A stretch of DNA of 64,000 bases, from positions 558,001-622,000 of the forward strand of contig JANFAH010000034.1 of NCBI GenBank assembly GCA_024663395.1, in the 5' to 3' direction. The notes beneath the pieces are model-generated. The model saw nothing but the letters and a program-made list of their open reading frames with translations, ran no database searches and was not told the origin of the DNA. This DNA comes from Pisolithus tinctorius (taxonomy: Eukaryota; Basidiomycota; Agaricomycetes; Boletales; Pisolithaceae). Both the position numbers and the translations under genes were made by a program. Positions 1 through 10,683 of the stretch are shown here, in pieces. Each line of letters begins with the position of its first letter. Within the stretch, counting starts at the first letter, position 1.

Positions 1-388
1 TGCGTGGATGCTGGCCAAGAAGGCATGCACTCTCTATTATTCCTTTGAATGCAGAGCCTAGTAGCTTTTCTGCAGTTCCGGGCACGGAGGAGAGTGGGCG
101 CACGTGTACTTCGACTGTCGCGCGAGCCGGATGTTCGGATGCTGGTCGTGCTGCGATTGGGCCACTCACGGATGCGAGTGCTGTACAAGTATCCCCAAAA
201 GAAAAACGGGCTGATCCGTCTACGCCTGCAAGAGAGTCGAACGAGATTTTGATGGGACGGAGGGAGCCATGGGCCATTGATGATGGATGAAGTCAAATCA
301 CAACTCCCATGTTAGGGTTAGGGTTAACCTGTTCTTCAACCAGATAACAACTACAGCGGGTCATGTAGGTACCTCGATCAGACTACTC
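1..388. other. Left edge, no supported gene
   Basis: No reading frame here shows a recognisable domain or a convincing exon structure. The two overlapping short plus-strand frames near 45-290 look like chance. The stretch contains the short TTAGGG repeat listed separately. It may include the 3' flank of the minus-strand gene that ends at 389. Confidence 0.5.
312..326 (+). repeat. Short telomere-like TTAGGG repeat
   Basis: Two complete TTAGGG units followed by TTA. TTAGGG is the telomere repeat of most filamentous fungi. Only two units are present, so this could be chance or a relic of break repair; it is not evidence of a chromosome end. Confidence 0.5.
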
Positions 389-1066
389 CTACCGTGGACC
401 GACAAAAACATCTATTGCTCTCTCTTCCATCGTTATCTTATGTCTCTGAACGAAGTAGCCAATGATGATGTCATCCCGCAGAGGTTCTGCACCATATTCT
501 AGGACGAGAGCAGGCTTGCCGTGGGCGTGCTGCCAACGACAGCAAGCAACTTCAGTTTCAAGATCGCCATACTGGTAAATCTGTGCAGCTTGGCTCAGAG
601 AGGAGGCATGAAACAAGGGATTTAGTAAGGCCATGCCTTTTGACAAAAGCTGGAGTGGACCTTCCACACGTATGACCCATTTTCTGTATCCATGACATGT
701 ACCACGCTGAAATGCAACGACAGGTACCAAAATATCAAGTAATTGGGCCACTCTGAAATGGAGAATGAAAGCTTACGTTCCGTCTGGTAGTTTGGTTCTC
801 TTCAACCATTTCTGCGTGCTTATGACGCTCTTCTCGCGTCGTGCTGGAAAAGACAATGTGTCTGGGCGCAATCCCTTGTGGTGTATGATTGCAAGCACTC
901 GAGAAGGGTGATGTGCATCAATAATCTTGATCTGCCCGGCTTCCATCTCTATCTGGTACAGAGGGTCGCTTGGGTGTGCATACACAATAATGTTCTTCGG
1001 ATCCGCAGCGTTTAAGAAATACGAGGTCGGTGGACCGGGATTTACAAGAGTGATAGATGAGTCCAT
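389..1066 (-). CDS. Possible DUF6593-like basidiomycete protein, two exons
   Basis: The minus-strand frame starts at the methionine of MDSSITLVNPG (1066). It runs through YFLNAADPKNIIVYAHPSDP, a pattern like the start of the beta-rich DUF6593 family that is expanded in Agaricomycetes. A second segment (751-389) continues in the same frame and ends with an aliphatic stretch, DDIIIGYFVQRHK. The two are separated only by an in-frame TAA within GTAAGC...TTTCAG. Splicing that out would need a 24-bp intron, which is unusually short. A second TTTCAG near 705 gives a 70-bp intron but the wrong phase. So the gene is either spliced in a way I cannot resolve or is broken. Function of the family is unknown. 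Family call is moderate at best. Confidence 0.4.
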
Positions 1067-1589
1067 GACACCTGCTCTGCGGAGACGGAAGAAGAGCTTG
1101 GTGCTCGGCAGTGCAAAGGCTTTACAAAGTTTGGATCCTGTAAATATGTACGTACTTACTCTCATTCGGAGCTTGGCATGGTGAAAAAACTGTGTCTTAT
1201 ACCATGCTGAGTGGCGTTCCGCTCTTTTTCCGCAGTATGCCGCAAACACAGCAAGCTTGACCAGTCTGACACGATTTTCGCTAGCATGAAGCAAGAAAGA
1301 ATAATAGATATGTGTAGCAGAGCTACCGCAGGACGTAATATTAATGAATCGTAGTTTTCGAGATGGTTCCTTGCGAGTGTAGAGTCATGTTTACGGGGGG
1401 CCCGGTCCGGCCCGGGGTTACCCGCGACAGACTTTGATGTTCGGGAGAACCGATCACTTTTTGTATTATAGAGGCTGTGCGGCCTCTCTCTTTTACGCTC
1501 CAGTGTCACTGTGCCCGTTATACTCTTCCTTCTCGAGCTCCGTCGCCACCACGACACATCTTGTACCACGTCGCCCCCCCTCTATCATA
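1067..1589. other. No supported gene; GC-rich spot
   Basis: Intergenic between the minus-strand gene and the APH pseudogene. A very G/C-rich patch lies at about 1395-1430. The 135-codon minus-strand frame covering most of this stretch shows no domain and I treat it as chance. The real 5' exon of the APH pseudogene may begin in its right-hand end. Confidence 0.5.
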
Positions 1590-3165
1590 GCGAATTCTCA
1601 TAAAGACCTGTTTGAGTACACGTCAGGGAACTGGGTGTAAGTCTCATACATATTTTTCTATAGCGTACATCTCTGACCCGTAATATAACTTAATGATGCT
1701 CTTCGCCACAAAGAGCGGAGGCTAGCTTTCGACGTTGACGGGCTATATCGACTTGCAGCGGAGTCCGTTAATTAAGGTCCTGCTAATGTCATCGACTTGT
1801 CGAAGCTCGCTGAGGGCGGGTTTAACCGTACTTTCCTCGTCACCCTACGCGATAATTTCCAAATAGTCGTCCGTATTCCGTACCCCATCACCGCACCTAA
1901 ATTCTACGCTGTCGCCAGCGAACTTGCCACTCTAGAGTTCCTGCGTTCCTCTGGGTTGCCAGTTCCCAGTACATATGGTAACTCGCCCGACTCAGACAAC
2001 GCCGCTGAAACCGAGTACATCTTCATGGAGTTCGTTCGAGGCTCCAAACTCAGCGACGTCTGGCCTAGACGACCAGGAAGTCATCTCCGTCGTCCGCCAG
2101 CTTACTCAACTCGAGTCAGTTATGATGTCACTGTCTTTCCCGGCTGACGGGAGCTTGTACTTTACCAAAGACTTGGAGAAGGTTGCCATGGGGGCGGGCA
2201 TACCGATGGAGGATGGACGTTTCTGCATCGGTCCAGATACAAGACTACCTCTCTTGTACTGGAGAAGGTCAAAGTTCGACGTGAATCAGGGACCCTGTAT
2301 GCCGTTTTCTGCCTTTCCATTATTACGCCCTTGAACAAATCGATAACTATAGACTTTAGTGCCAAAGCAGCTGTCGTAGCAGGAGCCCGCAAGGAACTTG
2401 CTTACCTGAAGAAATTCGGTCAACCGCTCTTGCCGTTCTGGCGCGAAAGGAGGGCTGGTTATGAGTACCAGGAGCAGTCGCCGTCGGCCCATATCGAGAA
2501 CTTGAATCTTTATCTCCTCATCGCGTCGTCACTCGTCCCTAGGGACCCCGCTCTCAGTCGTTTCTGCATCCGTCATCCAGACCTCCAGCAGAGCAATGTC
2601 GTCGTGTCGAGGTCGCCCGGATCTGACTGTCAAGTCGTCGGCCTACTCGACTGGCAACATGCCTCCATCCTGCCCACGTTTCTCCTTGCCGGCGTCCCCC
2701 AGTGCCTCCATAACTATCACGAGCACAGAGGAGTGCAACAAGCTCCACTATGCTACCTTCATCGACTCCATATATGCGCTCCGCAGCCGTCTCTTCCAGC
2801 ACGCTGGTAGCCCCTGGGAGGGCGAGACTTTCGAGCTAAAGCTTGTGCTCATACAAGCAACGGAGAGGGGGAACGCGCTTATGGGAGGACGCATGCCGTG
2901 TCCAGTCGAGTTCGACGCTGAGGATGTACGCGAGATGAGGAAGCTGAATGAAGTACAGGCAACAGCAGACAGGTTTTTTGAGATGTGGCAGAACATGGTC
3001 GGCCTCGGGGAGGAGGGCTGGGTGCTGACTGAAGACTACGAGGATACCGTGGCGTTCTTCGAAAAGGAGGAGGAGGCATTGGCGGGTACCAGATCAGCGG
3101 AGCAACGGGCGAAGATCATAGATCATTGGCCCTGAGACGACATGGACGAAGAGAAGTATATGTAA
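1590..3165 (+). pseudogene. APH-fold phosphotransferase (basidiomycete kinase-like family), broken
   Basis: Pieces in two frames match the fungal phosphotransferase/AIM9-like family. In order they are FEYTSGNW, the nucleotide-loop region KLAEGGFNRTF, YIFMEFVRGSKLSDVW, the Brenner-type catalytic loop IRHPDLQQSN, and VVGLLDWQHASI. Splicing 2297-2352 (GTATGC...TATAG) joins GPY to the AGARKEL helix in frame, so that intron is real. Lesions are a TAA at 1773-1775, a one-base shift near 2065 just after SDVW, loss of several dozen codons with a frame change near 2725 (before TEECNKLHY), and a TGA at 3133-3135 just before the family's DDMDEE tail. Members are expected to phosphorylate small molecules; the substrate is unknown. 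This copy is not functional as read. Confidence 0.8.
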
Positions 3166-4121
3166 CGAGTTGAGCTAGATATTCCGCGGTAGTGTGTCAG
3201 TGTCTATTGGCCCGGTCGCCGACGCCTGCCCCGCCGTTGCCTTCCACCACGACGATGACAGGGAAATCGCCTTTTTATTTATTTATTGCTAAACTTATGA
3301 ACGGCTCGAAAGTGGAGGGCGAGTGGATTTTGTGTACCAACGTGGCTTGCAAGATGAAAGCCCAAGACTTTATACCAGGCTTTACGAAGTACGATTTCAC
3401 ATTGATCTACAACTTTGGCGTCATCTAATCTGGAGTTTTCGCATTGCGGACATAGCAAAGGTCACTCTGGCGGGCAAAACTACTTTGCATAAATGACCTT
3501 GGGTTCTGGGCTCGTTACAAGTTCCAAATCAATGTCATGGGCTAGGCCGTCCCGCCATACATGGCATGGACCATGATGTGATCCTCGTTCAATCACCCTC
3601 GCAACCGGTTGGCTAACCGAGAGGAATGCCAACCATTGCCTTCGAACATCATCAACAAGAAATGCTAATGAATTCTTTGGCCTACGAACTCGTTCTCCCC
3701 CTCACTTCAACAGATACGAAGATGAGTGATCATATATCATACACGTCATGCACATCCTGGCCTGGCAAACCTGAGCGATCCAATTCCACGTACCTGCTCC
3801 TGATGAGCAAGAGCATTGATGCGGGTTGAAACGTTGAATGTTAATGCGCCAATTCATGACCCGACATCGCTGTCACGTTCGGGTTTACAGTAACAAGGTC
3901 AATGAGGAAGCAGAACGCAATGAAGTGAATGGCAGGTACATTTTCATCCGCACTGGTAGCACCTATGTACTACATCAATACGGACGTCACGCGTCGTGTT
4001 TTGCATTTCATTTACCGTTAGCTGACTTGGGCTTCGTTGGTTAGAGAGAGCCCAATTATTTTCGAACCCTCAGCAAAAGACGTGATAGGTATGTTTTAGT
4101 GATTGTTAGATTGCCCGCATC
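3166..4121. other. Decayed duplicated sequence, identity unknown
   Basis: This stretch is clearly related to about 13,800-14,600, with matching runs such as the segment encoding EGEWIL and the segment near FIPxFTxY. Neither copy keeps a frame longer than about 80-110 codons. It probably derives from one or more old coding genes, but I do not recognise them. It lies upstream of the gcvT remnant in both duplicates. Confidence 0.5.
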
Positions 4122-4306
4122 GACCCCGTAGGAAAAGTAACTTCCGGTATCCCGTCTCCCGCACTCAACGAAAATATTGCCATGGACTATGTACTGTCTG
4201 GATGGCACAAGAAAGGCACAGAAGTGGAAGTCGACGTCTAAAACAAACTGCGCATGGCAGTTGTAACGCCAATGCCATTTATCACACCGAATTATTGGAG
4301 GGGCCG
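4122..4306 (+). pseudogene. Glycine cleavage T protein (aminomethyltransferase) C-terminal fragment, copy 1
   Basis: The frame encodes the signature end of the T protein: VTSGIPSP, an NIAM segment, GWHKKGTEVEVDV, then VVTPMPFI and NYWRG. In the intact enzyme this C-terminal barrel helps seat tetrahydrofolate in mitochondrial glycine breakdown. Here an in-frame TAA (4239-4241) replaces the arginine expected after VDV. The family's terminal stop after WRG is changed to CGA. Everything upstream of this domain is missing. It is a dead fragment and the shorter of the two in the window. Confidence 0.8.
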
Positions 4307-4747
4307 ACAACTCATGCGAAAAAGTGAGTACTTTTCATGTCCCAGGCAAGCCGTAACTAGCTTTTACTTAATAGCTTGTTTCCATCGTTCTTGTAATATC
4401 ACGGATGTAATTCTGCCGTTTTCATCTAATCTCATTGTTTCGCCCAGAATTTGATTCGAAAACTCTTAGCGCACAACTTTCGTGATGATCTCTCGCCGAA
4501 ACTTCGTTGATACTTCATGCGACGGCAAGCAGTATATGGTCTTGCCAAGGGGACTGAAGAGCAGATCTTCGGTACTCTGCACACCATTTGGCTTAACGGT
4601 TAAATGCCGGACCTCCGACGTAACTTGTTTTTTTGTTTTCACCTCAGCGCGCCCGTTGACTACTAGGATTCGGACGTACATGCATTTCGAGTTGGTGCCA
4701 ACTGGGTACATCGGTACAGTTAGGGGTGGACCTCAAGGGCGTCTGTT
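4307..4747. other. Spacer between gcvT and BTB remnants
   Basis: Similar to about 15,690-16,030. A minus-strand frame (4711-4466) has no recognisable domain and could be a 3' extension of the BTB remnant. Nothing else can be supported. Confidence 0.5.
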
Positions 4748-5589
4748 CTATGGACGACCAAAGGCAACACGTATTTGATCAGAGAAGTCGATATCTCCTA
4801 CACGACTGTGTTCAGAACTGCCGGCCACAGGGAAAATGTGCTGATCCTCACCTTGATTAACTTCAGGCCTATTCCCAGCCCTCTTCCCTCGGCCTGAGTT
4901 GACCTTTTGCATTGCAAGTCTCTCCCGAATACACGCAAGCGTGAAGCCGATTTCCAAGCCGATTTGGACCGCTTCTTCCATGGTTATTGGTTCACGCCTT
5001 TTGACCAACTCGTTAAGGGCAGGCAAGAACCACTCCTCAATCTTATACTTTTTGGAAAGGACAACCCGATCCACTGCACTAGCTTCTTTCGTCAGTGCGT
5101 CTATGGCAGCTTGGCGAGGTTCCTAAAAACTCCATGCAGTCGACAAGCTAAGGACGGATTTCCACTGATCTGTGCTAAGCGATAAGTCTGGCAACAAAGT
5201 GTGTGTTCTGGAAAAAAAGATGTTTCGTTGCCTTAGTTATGTAGTTTCACCATTATCGAGCGATCTTTTGGTAGTTACTGACCTATGGAAGAGTACTTTC
5301 AAGAGCTGTTCGAAATCGTTCTTCTCCACGCCTTCAAGTTGGATGGGTTTCTCATCGCTCAACCCTTCTACCTCACCACTGTCACCTTGCAGCGAGGAAA
5401 ACTTGTCACAAAAGAATTTGGACTCTCGCTGGAACGGCTCCCTCGGAACTCTAAACAGACAATTTTCCACCTGACCACGTTTAGCGTGAATGATATCAAG
5501 AGTAGATAAGACCGCACGACACTTACTGAAAACGTGACCGTGTTCACCCAGAAGTCGAGGTGTCTGGAAGTGTCGGTGTTGCTGGCCAT
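4748..5589 (-). pseudogene. BTB/POZ domain protein, copy 1, broken
   Basis: Read on the minus strand. Exon 1 (5589-5527) gives MASNTDTSRHLDFW. Intron 5526-5471 (GTAAGT...CAG) leads to exon 2 with VENCLFRVPREPF, the core BTB strand-helix where these proteins display their dimer surface. After GVEKNDFEQLLKVLF there is a further intron starting near 5283. The C-terminal helical part follows: QWKSVLSLSTAW, then KYKIEEWFLPALNELVKR. An in-frame TAG follows the AWSF segment (about 5125), so the product would be cut before the C-terminal helices. Agaricomycetes carry many such BTB genes of unknown role. It lies next to FunK1 A in the same order as in copy 2. Confidence 0.75.
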
Positions 5590-6063
5590 AGTCTGACTTG
5601 TACTGATCATCTGCCGCTCATGAGATATCGATGAAGGCATTCTACACGTGTTAGCCATGCGAAGCTCAGGATTTCAAAATGCTTCGATCGAGGGAGGTCG
5701 CATGGACCGTCTATGATGAGAAAGGGTGCATTGTACAAAGCATTTCGTGACAAGCACTAGGTCAATGAGACGATCGCGTCGAAGTCGTTAGAGAGCTTGT
5801 AGAAGCCTGCAAAAATTCAGTTAAGACTCCATTCCGACGTTACTTGACCACCCTCGATGTCTTATGGAGAAGAGAGGTGAGCAACGTCGCTTACACACTG
5901 TGAAGGTCAAGTGAAGGTACACACCGCACGCAAAGGTTCGGCTCGATGGTCTTGCCACTAAGCTGAGCTGCAAATTCACTGTCGACGAAGAATTCAAGTA
6001 AAGGGCATCGCACGGTGGATTTGCAGTCAACCAAGTTCTACGAGGTTCTTCGCTACTCTGTCG
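5590..6063. other. Conserved upstream region of FunK1 A
   Basis: This flank is nearly the same upstream of all three FunK1 copies (10,683-11,030 and 17,582-18,054), so it was duplicated together with the kinase and probably holds its promoter. No clear TATA box stands out. The minus-strand frame inside it (6120-5821) is not supported as a gene. Confidence 0.5.
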
Positions 6064-8443
6064 TTGAAGTCGTTGTCTATGGAGCTCTCCAGATCTGACA
6101 CCTTCACCAAACCGAAACACACGTCGCTAGCAGGTTACCGTTCGGGAGACCTCGTTGTTGGTAGGACAGCTATCCTTAATAACCTAGGCGAAATTCCCCA
6201 GGTATCACTGGAGTATTTCAAGTCTGCCGTCCTGCCACCCCTTCGTGGGCAGATTGACATCGCTAAAATCAAGACTTCGTTGGAGGGTGCTAAGGCTTGG
6301 TCCCGACACTCGGGGTGGACTGCAATTAAGGAGCCGAAACTTTCTGGTGTATCTGAGGAGGAGACATTTGAAACTCTTTCGAAGGGTTTTGACGCAGTTG
6401 TACGCGAAGCTGGCAAAGTCGCCAGCACCCCAGCAACCCTAAGATTTTCATCGCGACCATCGCATTCGCCACTCTCCGACCACTCCAATGCCACTCGCCC
6501 GGGTGCGTGCCTACTAATGGTCGAGAAGAAGAATGTTGACTCGCAGGGGGCTAAGAAGAACAGCGCAGGAAACTCTGATCCAGATTCATGGTACGATATT
6601 GCCGTATCATTTGAGTTTAAAAGGGGCAACAGGGCCGCCGAACGTGATGACGTGGGTGACAATTACACTCTTGTTCCTACACCGCTGATCTAGTATGATA
6701 GAATGACAAGAAGGTTATATCAAGTCTGCACCATATTATGTGCAGCGACCCACGTCGGCGTGCCACGTTTGGTGTTACCATCGAGAGCACGGAAGTGAGA
6801 TTTTGGTTCATTTGCCGGGCGGTCACGCTCGTGAGCAAGTCGTTTGATTTCCTCACCGTTAGTGGTCACGTCGTCGACTTCGTTGTCGTTCATGACTGAC
6901 CCTTTCAACAGGAGCCAGAACACCTCATCCACCTCTTCTGTGCCCTTGCGTTCGCAGACGACCACGAGCTCGGATGGGACCCAACAATCCAGAGAGTGTG
7001 CGTCGAGGGTAAAAATCAGTATGTCATTACTGTGCGGGCTGATGATGGGCGAACCTTGGAATATCAGATCACGAGGGTGATTTCCGATTTCAGTGGCGAT
7101 GGCATGAGGAGTCGTGGGACTCGGGTTTTCGAAGTGTGTCTCAGGTCTCCGGATGGAAATTTGGACACGACACCCCTCGTATTGAAAGATTCATGGAGGG
7201 ATTGTGACCGGGAGCGAGAGGATAAAATCCTTGAACAAGTATTTGGTGACTTACGGAAGCTCAAGGGCGTCGAGGCAGAGGAAGAGGCTAGAAAATATTT
7301 TCTCACTGTCATTGACGCAGGGGATGTGATGGTGAATGGGATGATCGATGGCACCGCCGGCCTTCTACGCGCGTCCGATCTGCCAGCTGACTGTACTTCA
7401 TACGCGTTACCTGTCGATGGAATACCGAGGGCGAAACAGACCAAATCCGGTGAAGGACTCACGCCAGGTTTTCTCGGTCCCACCGAGCATTCGAAAGTCT
7501 ATCACAGGATCCATTTCCGTCTGGTATTCAAGGAAGTTTGCACGCCTATATACGAACTTCAGCACCTCGATACCGTGTTTAAGACGCTACAAGATGTTTA
7601 TAAAGGTTTGCTGAGTTGTATTTGTGAGCTTTCGCTAGAGGCTTATACGTAATTATCAGCTTTGCGGTTTTTGCACAGCGTGGGCTGGGTGCACCGTGAC
7701 GTCAGCACCGGAAATGCTTTACGGGCGGGAGATGTGGGCAAATTAGCTGACCTCGAGTATGCAAAACGTATGGACTCCGAAGCCACCCATGATGTCTGTA
7801 CGGTGAGTAGATGCTTCATTCCTACCGAAGCGCTTCCAGTGATGCGTTCAAGGGAACACTGGATTTTATGGCCTGCGAGGTCGAAGCTCAAAAATACTTG
7901 TTTAAACCGCCCAAAGTTTTATCCATCGACGATTTCCGCAAGGGCAACAAATATGTGTTCCCATTTAAGTTTAATCCCCTACACGATATGGAGTCTCTTT
8001 GGTGGATACCAACATGGATACTCTATCGCCACGTTGACAACGCGGGTGATCAGCGATCGGAAGCTCAGAGAAAGTGGTTTGATGAGCTCTTCCCCGGACG
8101 ACTCAATGCGCGTACGAGTGCATTCTTCGCTGATGTGGACTACAGAGTGCTTCCGACTTCTTTTCAACCCGCAGCTTTTACCGTCGTTTCTGCCATGCGC
8201 CAAGCGCTCAAGATCGCTTACATTGCAAGCGAAAATAGCATGCCGCCAGTATATACCGATGCACTTGCAGCACTCCAACGCGTCTTTACCAGCCACCTTG
8301 CAGATGCTGTTGAACACTCCAAAGACGTCAGACTTCACACTCCGCGTGTTAAGCGGTCACATCAGGAAGATCCAATGTTTGAAAGTGGAGACAACAAGCA
8401 CCCTAAGGTTCGAAGCTTATTCAGATCACTACCCAAATACTAA
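6064..8443 (+). CDS. FunK1-type fungal protein kinase, copy A (intact frame)
   Basis: Five exons: 6064-6651, 6702-6857, 6912-7605, 7660-7802, 7853-8443. All four introns are GT-AG, 50-54 bp, and the spliced length is 2172 bp (723 codons plus stop). Kinase landmarks are VLKDSW (ATP-anchoring lysine), the following DRERED helix, HRDVSTGN (catalytic loop, residues ~480-487), LADLEYAKR in place of the DFG region, and GTLDFMACE (activation segment). FunK1 kinases are a fungus-specific, highly expanded family; targets are largely unknown. The N-terminal part is shorter than in many members. The C-terminus is basic (KRSHQEDP...HPKVRS). The start is the first ATG conserved in all three copies. AATAAA at about 8528 could serve as poly(A) signal. 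Confidence 0.88.
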
Positions 8444-8649
8444 CATGGGATGTCTTACTAGCTGGAGTGATGTGGAGCAGCATTCAGATGTCGATCATCG
8501 ATGTCACCTTGTCACCGCTTGAACTGTAAATAAATGTTTTCTGTACTACGTAGTACGAACCATCCAAATGGAATACATGTAACATGCCATTATGTCGAAC
8601 CTCAGAACAGTGTAATAACTATTGCATGCATACTCCTGGATGCGTCCTG

Positions 8650-10683
8650 CTCCAGGTCTGAAAATTGTTTTTGTCCCCTGAGTTTTTGCCAGAAGGGCTG
8701 ACTTTTTGGGGTGAACGTCGCAACTAACATGTCGTGCTTGAATCATGGTGAGCAATATGCAGGGTACATCGTCAGAGGATTGTTGCATAAGGATTGTGAA
8801 CGTTGCATCGCGCAGGACAACTGTCACGACGAAAAGGCCGCCGATAGGACCAGCCTTCTTCGCTCGTTCTACGACAGCAGCAGTTTGGTCCTTGCCGATC
8901 GCATCAGCTGCGATAGCTTCGATCTGCATGCCCTTTGAACGGAGGTAGTAGATGTACAAGTTATCAACCTTCGTGGGACCGCGAGGGCCACGACTTGTCA
9001 AGAAGACACGGCGAGCACCGTGATTTGCCATCCATTCAGTGATGCACACGCCAAGCTCGCTGGAACCTCCGACGAGAATGTAACTCTTGCGGGGATCGAA
9101 TAGCTGGCCAACAGGGTCGATACGAACCGAGCACAGTGAATCTGGGATGGCGACGAGCGAATACGCATCTACGACTTGGGACGACGAATACGAAGAGAAC
9201 GATGCTAAGTGCAAGCGGAACTTGAAGGGTTGAGAGTATGTGCTTCAAGAAGAGCAGCGAGAACCGGGGCAAGTAGAACGGGTGACGCGGCAGCGAAGCG
9301 GTTGATGTCCGAAACCTGAGTTGAATAGGAGCCCGATGGAATCCGAGACAACTCGTTTCCTTCAATGTGGATGTACGAGCCGAACACAGAAAGGAGGTCT
9401 GCGCCGTGCGCGAACGCCCTCTCCCCACCGGCGTTGAGCACAATATCGAATGCACGTATTGAGTTTGAGCGAAGCCAGCCTAGTATGGCGGTGGCGAAAT
9501 TGTCAATGGCAATAATATCTGACATGGGCACCTCTAAGCTTGACGAGAGCGCAGCAGTTTCAGCCAACAGTACATAACACTCGACTGCCAAATCGCTTCG
9601 CAACTTGGATAGCGCTAAAGCCAGCAGTTGAATTGAGACTGTTAGGTGGCGGTGAAGTGGCGAGGGCGTTAATTTCAACTTACCTGAGGTAGCGTCGTGG
9701 ACAAGACAATTGAGCTTGACTTGATAGAATCGCGGACCACCAAACCAATCCAGGATGCAAGGAAGGAGGCGGTCAAGAAAGCAGCATCTATAGAGCTGAC
9801 ACCAACCGGTAACGAGACAACTGCATCTTGGAGGATGACTACAACGTCCGCAGGGGACTGAGAGGCAATGGCAACAACCTTCCATTACACATTAGCCAGT
9901 CGACAAGGTAAAGACAAGTGAGACATACAAGACCGTCAAGATCGTTACGTGCAACACTCGTACCTGTGGACTTGATGCGACCGACAATAGTAAGGCCAGG
10001 TTGCGCGGAGACGTTGACATCGGTGCCAAGAGCTTCGACAGCGATTTCGATTTCGGATAGCCCCAGCGGGGGGAATCTGAAGAGACTGCTCCGGATTCGG
10101 TGATCGAAGCCGCAGGGATGACGGCGTCCTTCACCTCTGCTCCGCCGTGGACGAGCCTGCGAACGAAGACTTCGCCGTCCTTCGTAATCTTCATGTCTTG
10201 CTCGAGTAGGAGTTAGTTGCGGCGTAAGTCGTGCTCAGCCTTCTTGCAAGTATCGTTGTCCAGCGATTGATCCTCGAACAATACCGAATAGCTCTTTTAT
10301 TCGGGGGATTTGGCGATGATGCAATCCGAGTTGGCGACGATGTAATCGGATTTGGAGGGACCGCCGGGGGCCCAAGTCCTTCCTGTGAAGTACGTCCACA
10401 GGCCTTTCTTGAGTTCTGCGTCCAAGTCAGGTGCATCACGACTATCCCATCGCCGAAGAGCATCAATCTTGACAGAAAGGAAAACACCGTTGAAGTCAAA
10501 TTGTTTGGTATCCATGTTGATGAACATAGCGAGGCCGCACTGCGTGATGCTGTCGAGAATGCCAGAGTGTATGACGTAGCCGTTTCCGAAGACATCAGGG
10601 AATCACTCCGGAACTTCGAGACGAGTAAGGTAGGCCTTTCCGCCCCAGCTGTTCTCATCGTCAACCTCATACACGACCTATGG
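8650..10683 (-). pseudogene. Highly reducing polyketide synthase fragment (DH-ER-KR), broken
   Basis: Read on the minus strand in gene order. First a dehydratase part with NSWGGKAYLTRLEVPE and DFNGVFLSVKI. Then an enoyl reductase with LGLSEIEIAVEALG, VVAIASQSPADVVV, VLVHDATSG and NAGGERAFAHGADLL. Then a ketoreductase with YILVGGSSELG, HGARRVFLTSRGP and GGLFVVTVVLRDA. A TGA (10603-10605) interrupts the dehydratase. Ketosynthase, acyltransferase, the ketoreductase end and carrier domains are missing. Sequence changes abruptly to unrelated DNA near 8730 and at 10,683, where the FunK1 B duplication begins. An intact enzyme of this type would build a reduced polyketide chain. This is a relic. Confidence 0.82.

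Larger units (their letters stand above)
3180..8640 (+). repeat. Segmental duplication, copy 1 (gcvT remnant, BTB remnant, FunK1 A)
   Basis: The order unknown relic - gcvT 3' remnant - BTB gene (minus) - FunK1 kinase (plus) - shared 3' tail is repeated at about 13,800-20,630. Nucleotide similarity is obvious by eye, including in non-coding DNA and in the 3' flank with AATAAA near 8528. Copy 1 lacks the piece equivalent to about 14,600-15,360, including the gcvT 5' end. Edges are approximate. Confidence 0.8.

Noticed and set aside
312..326. Chromosome end or telomere
   Set aside because: Only two TTAGGG units, with ordinary sequence on both sides.
1162..1569. 135-codon minus-strand frame upstream of the DUF6593-like gene
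   Set aside because: Basic, low-information peptide with no domain. It overlaps the first exon of the APH pseudogene on the other strand.
6135..6662. Minus-strand 175-codon frame over FunK1 exon 1
   Set aside because: Shadow of exon 1, with no domain and no independent start context.
7064..7483. Minus-strand frames antisense to FunK1 exons (also 12,066-12,464 and 19,058-19,489)
   Set aside because: They mirror the conserved kinase exons in a shadow frame. Conservation between copies is explained by the coding strand.
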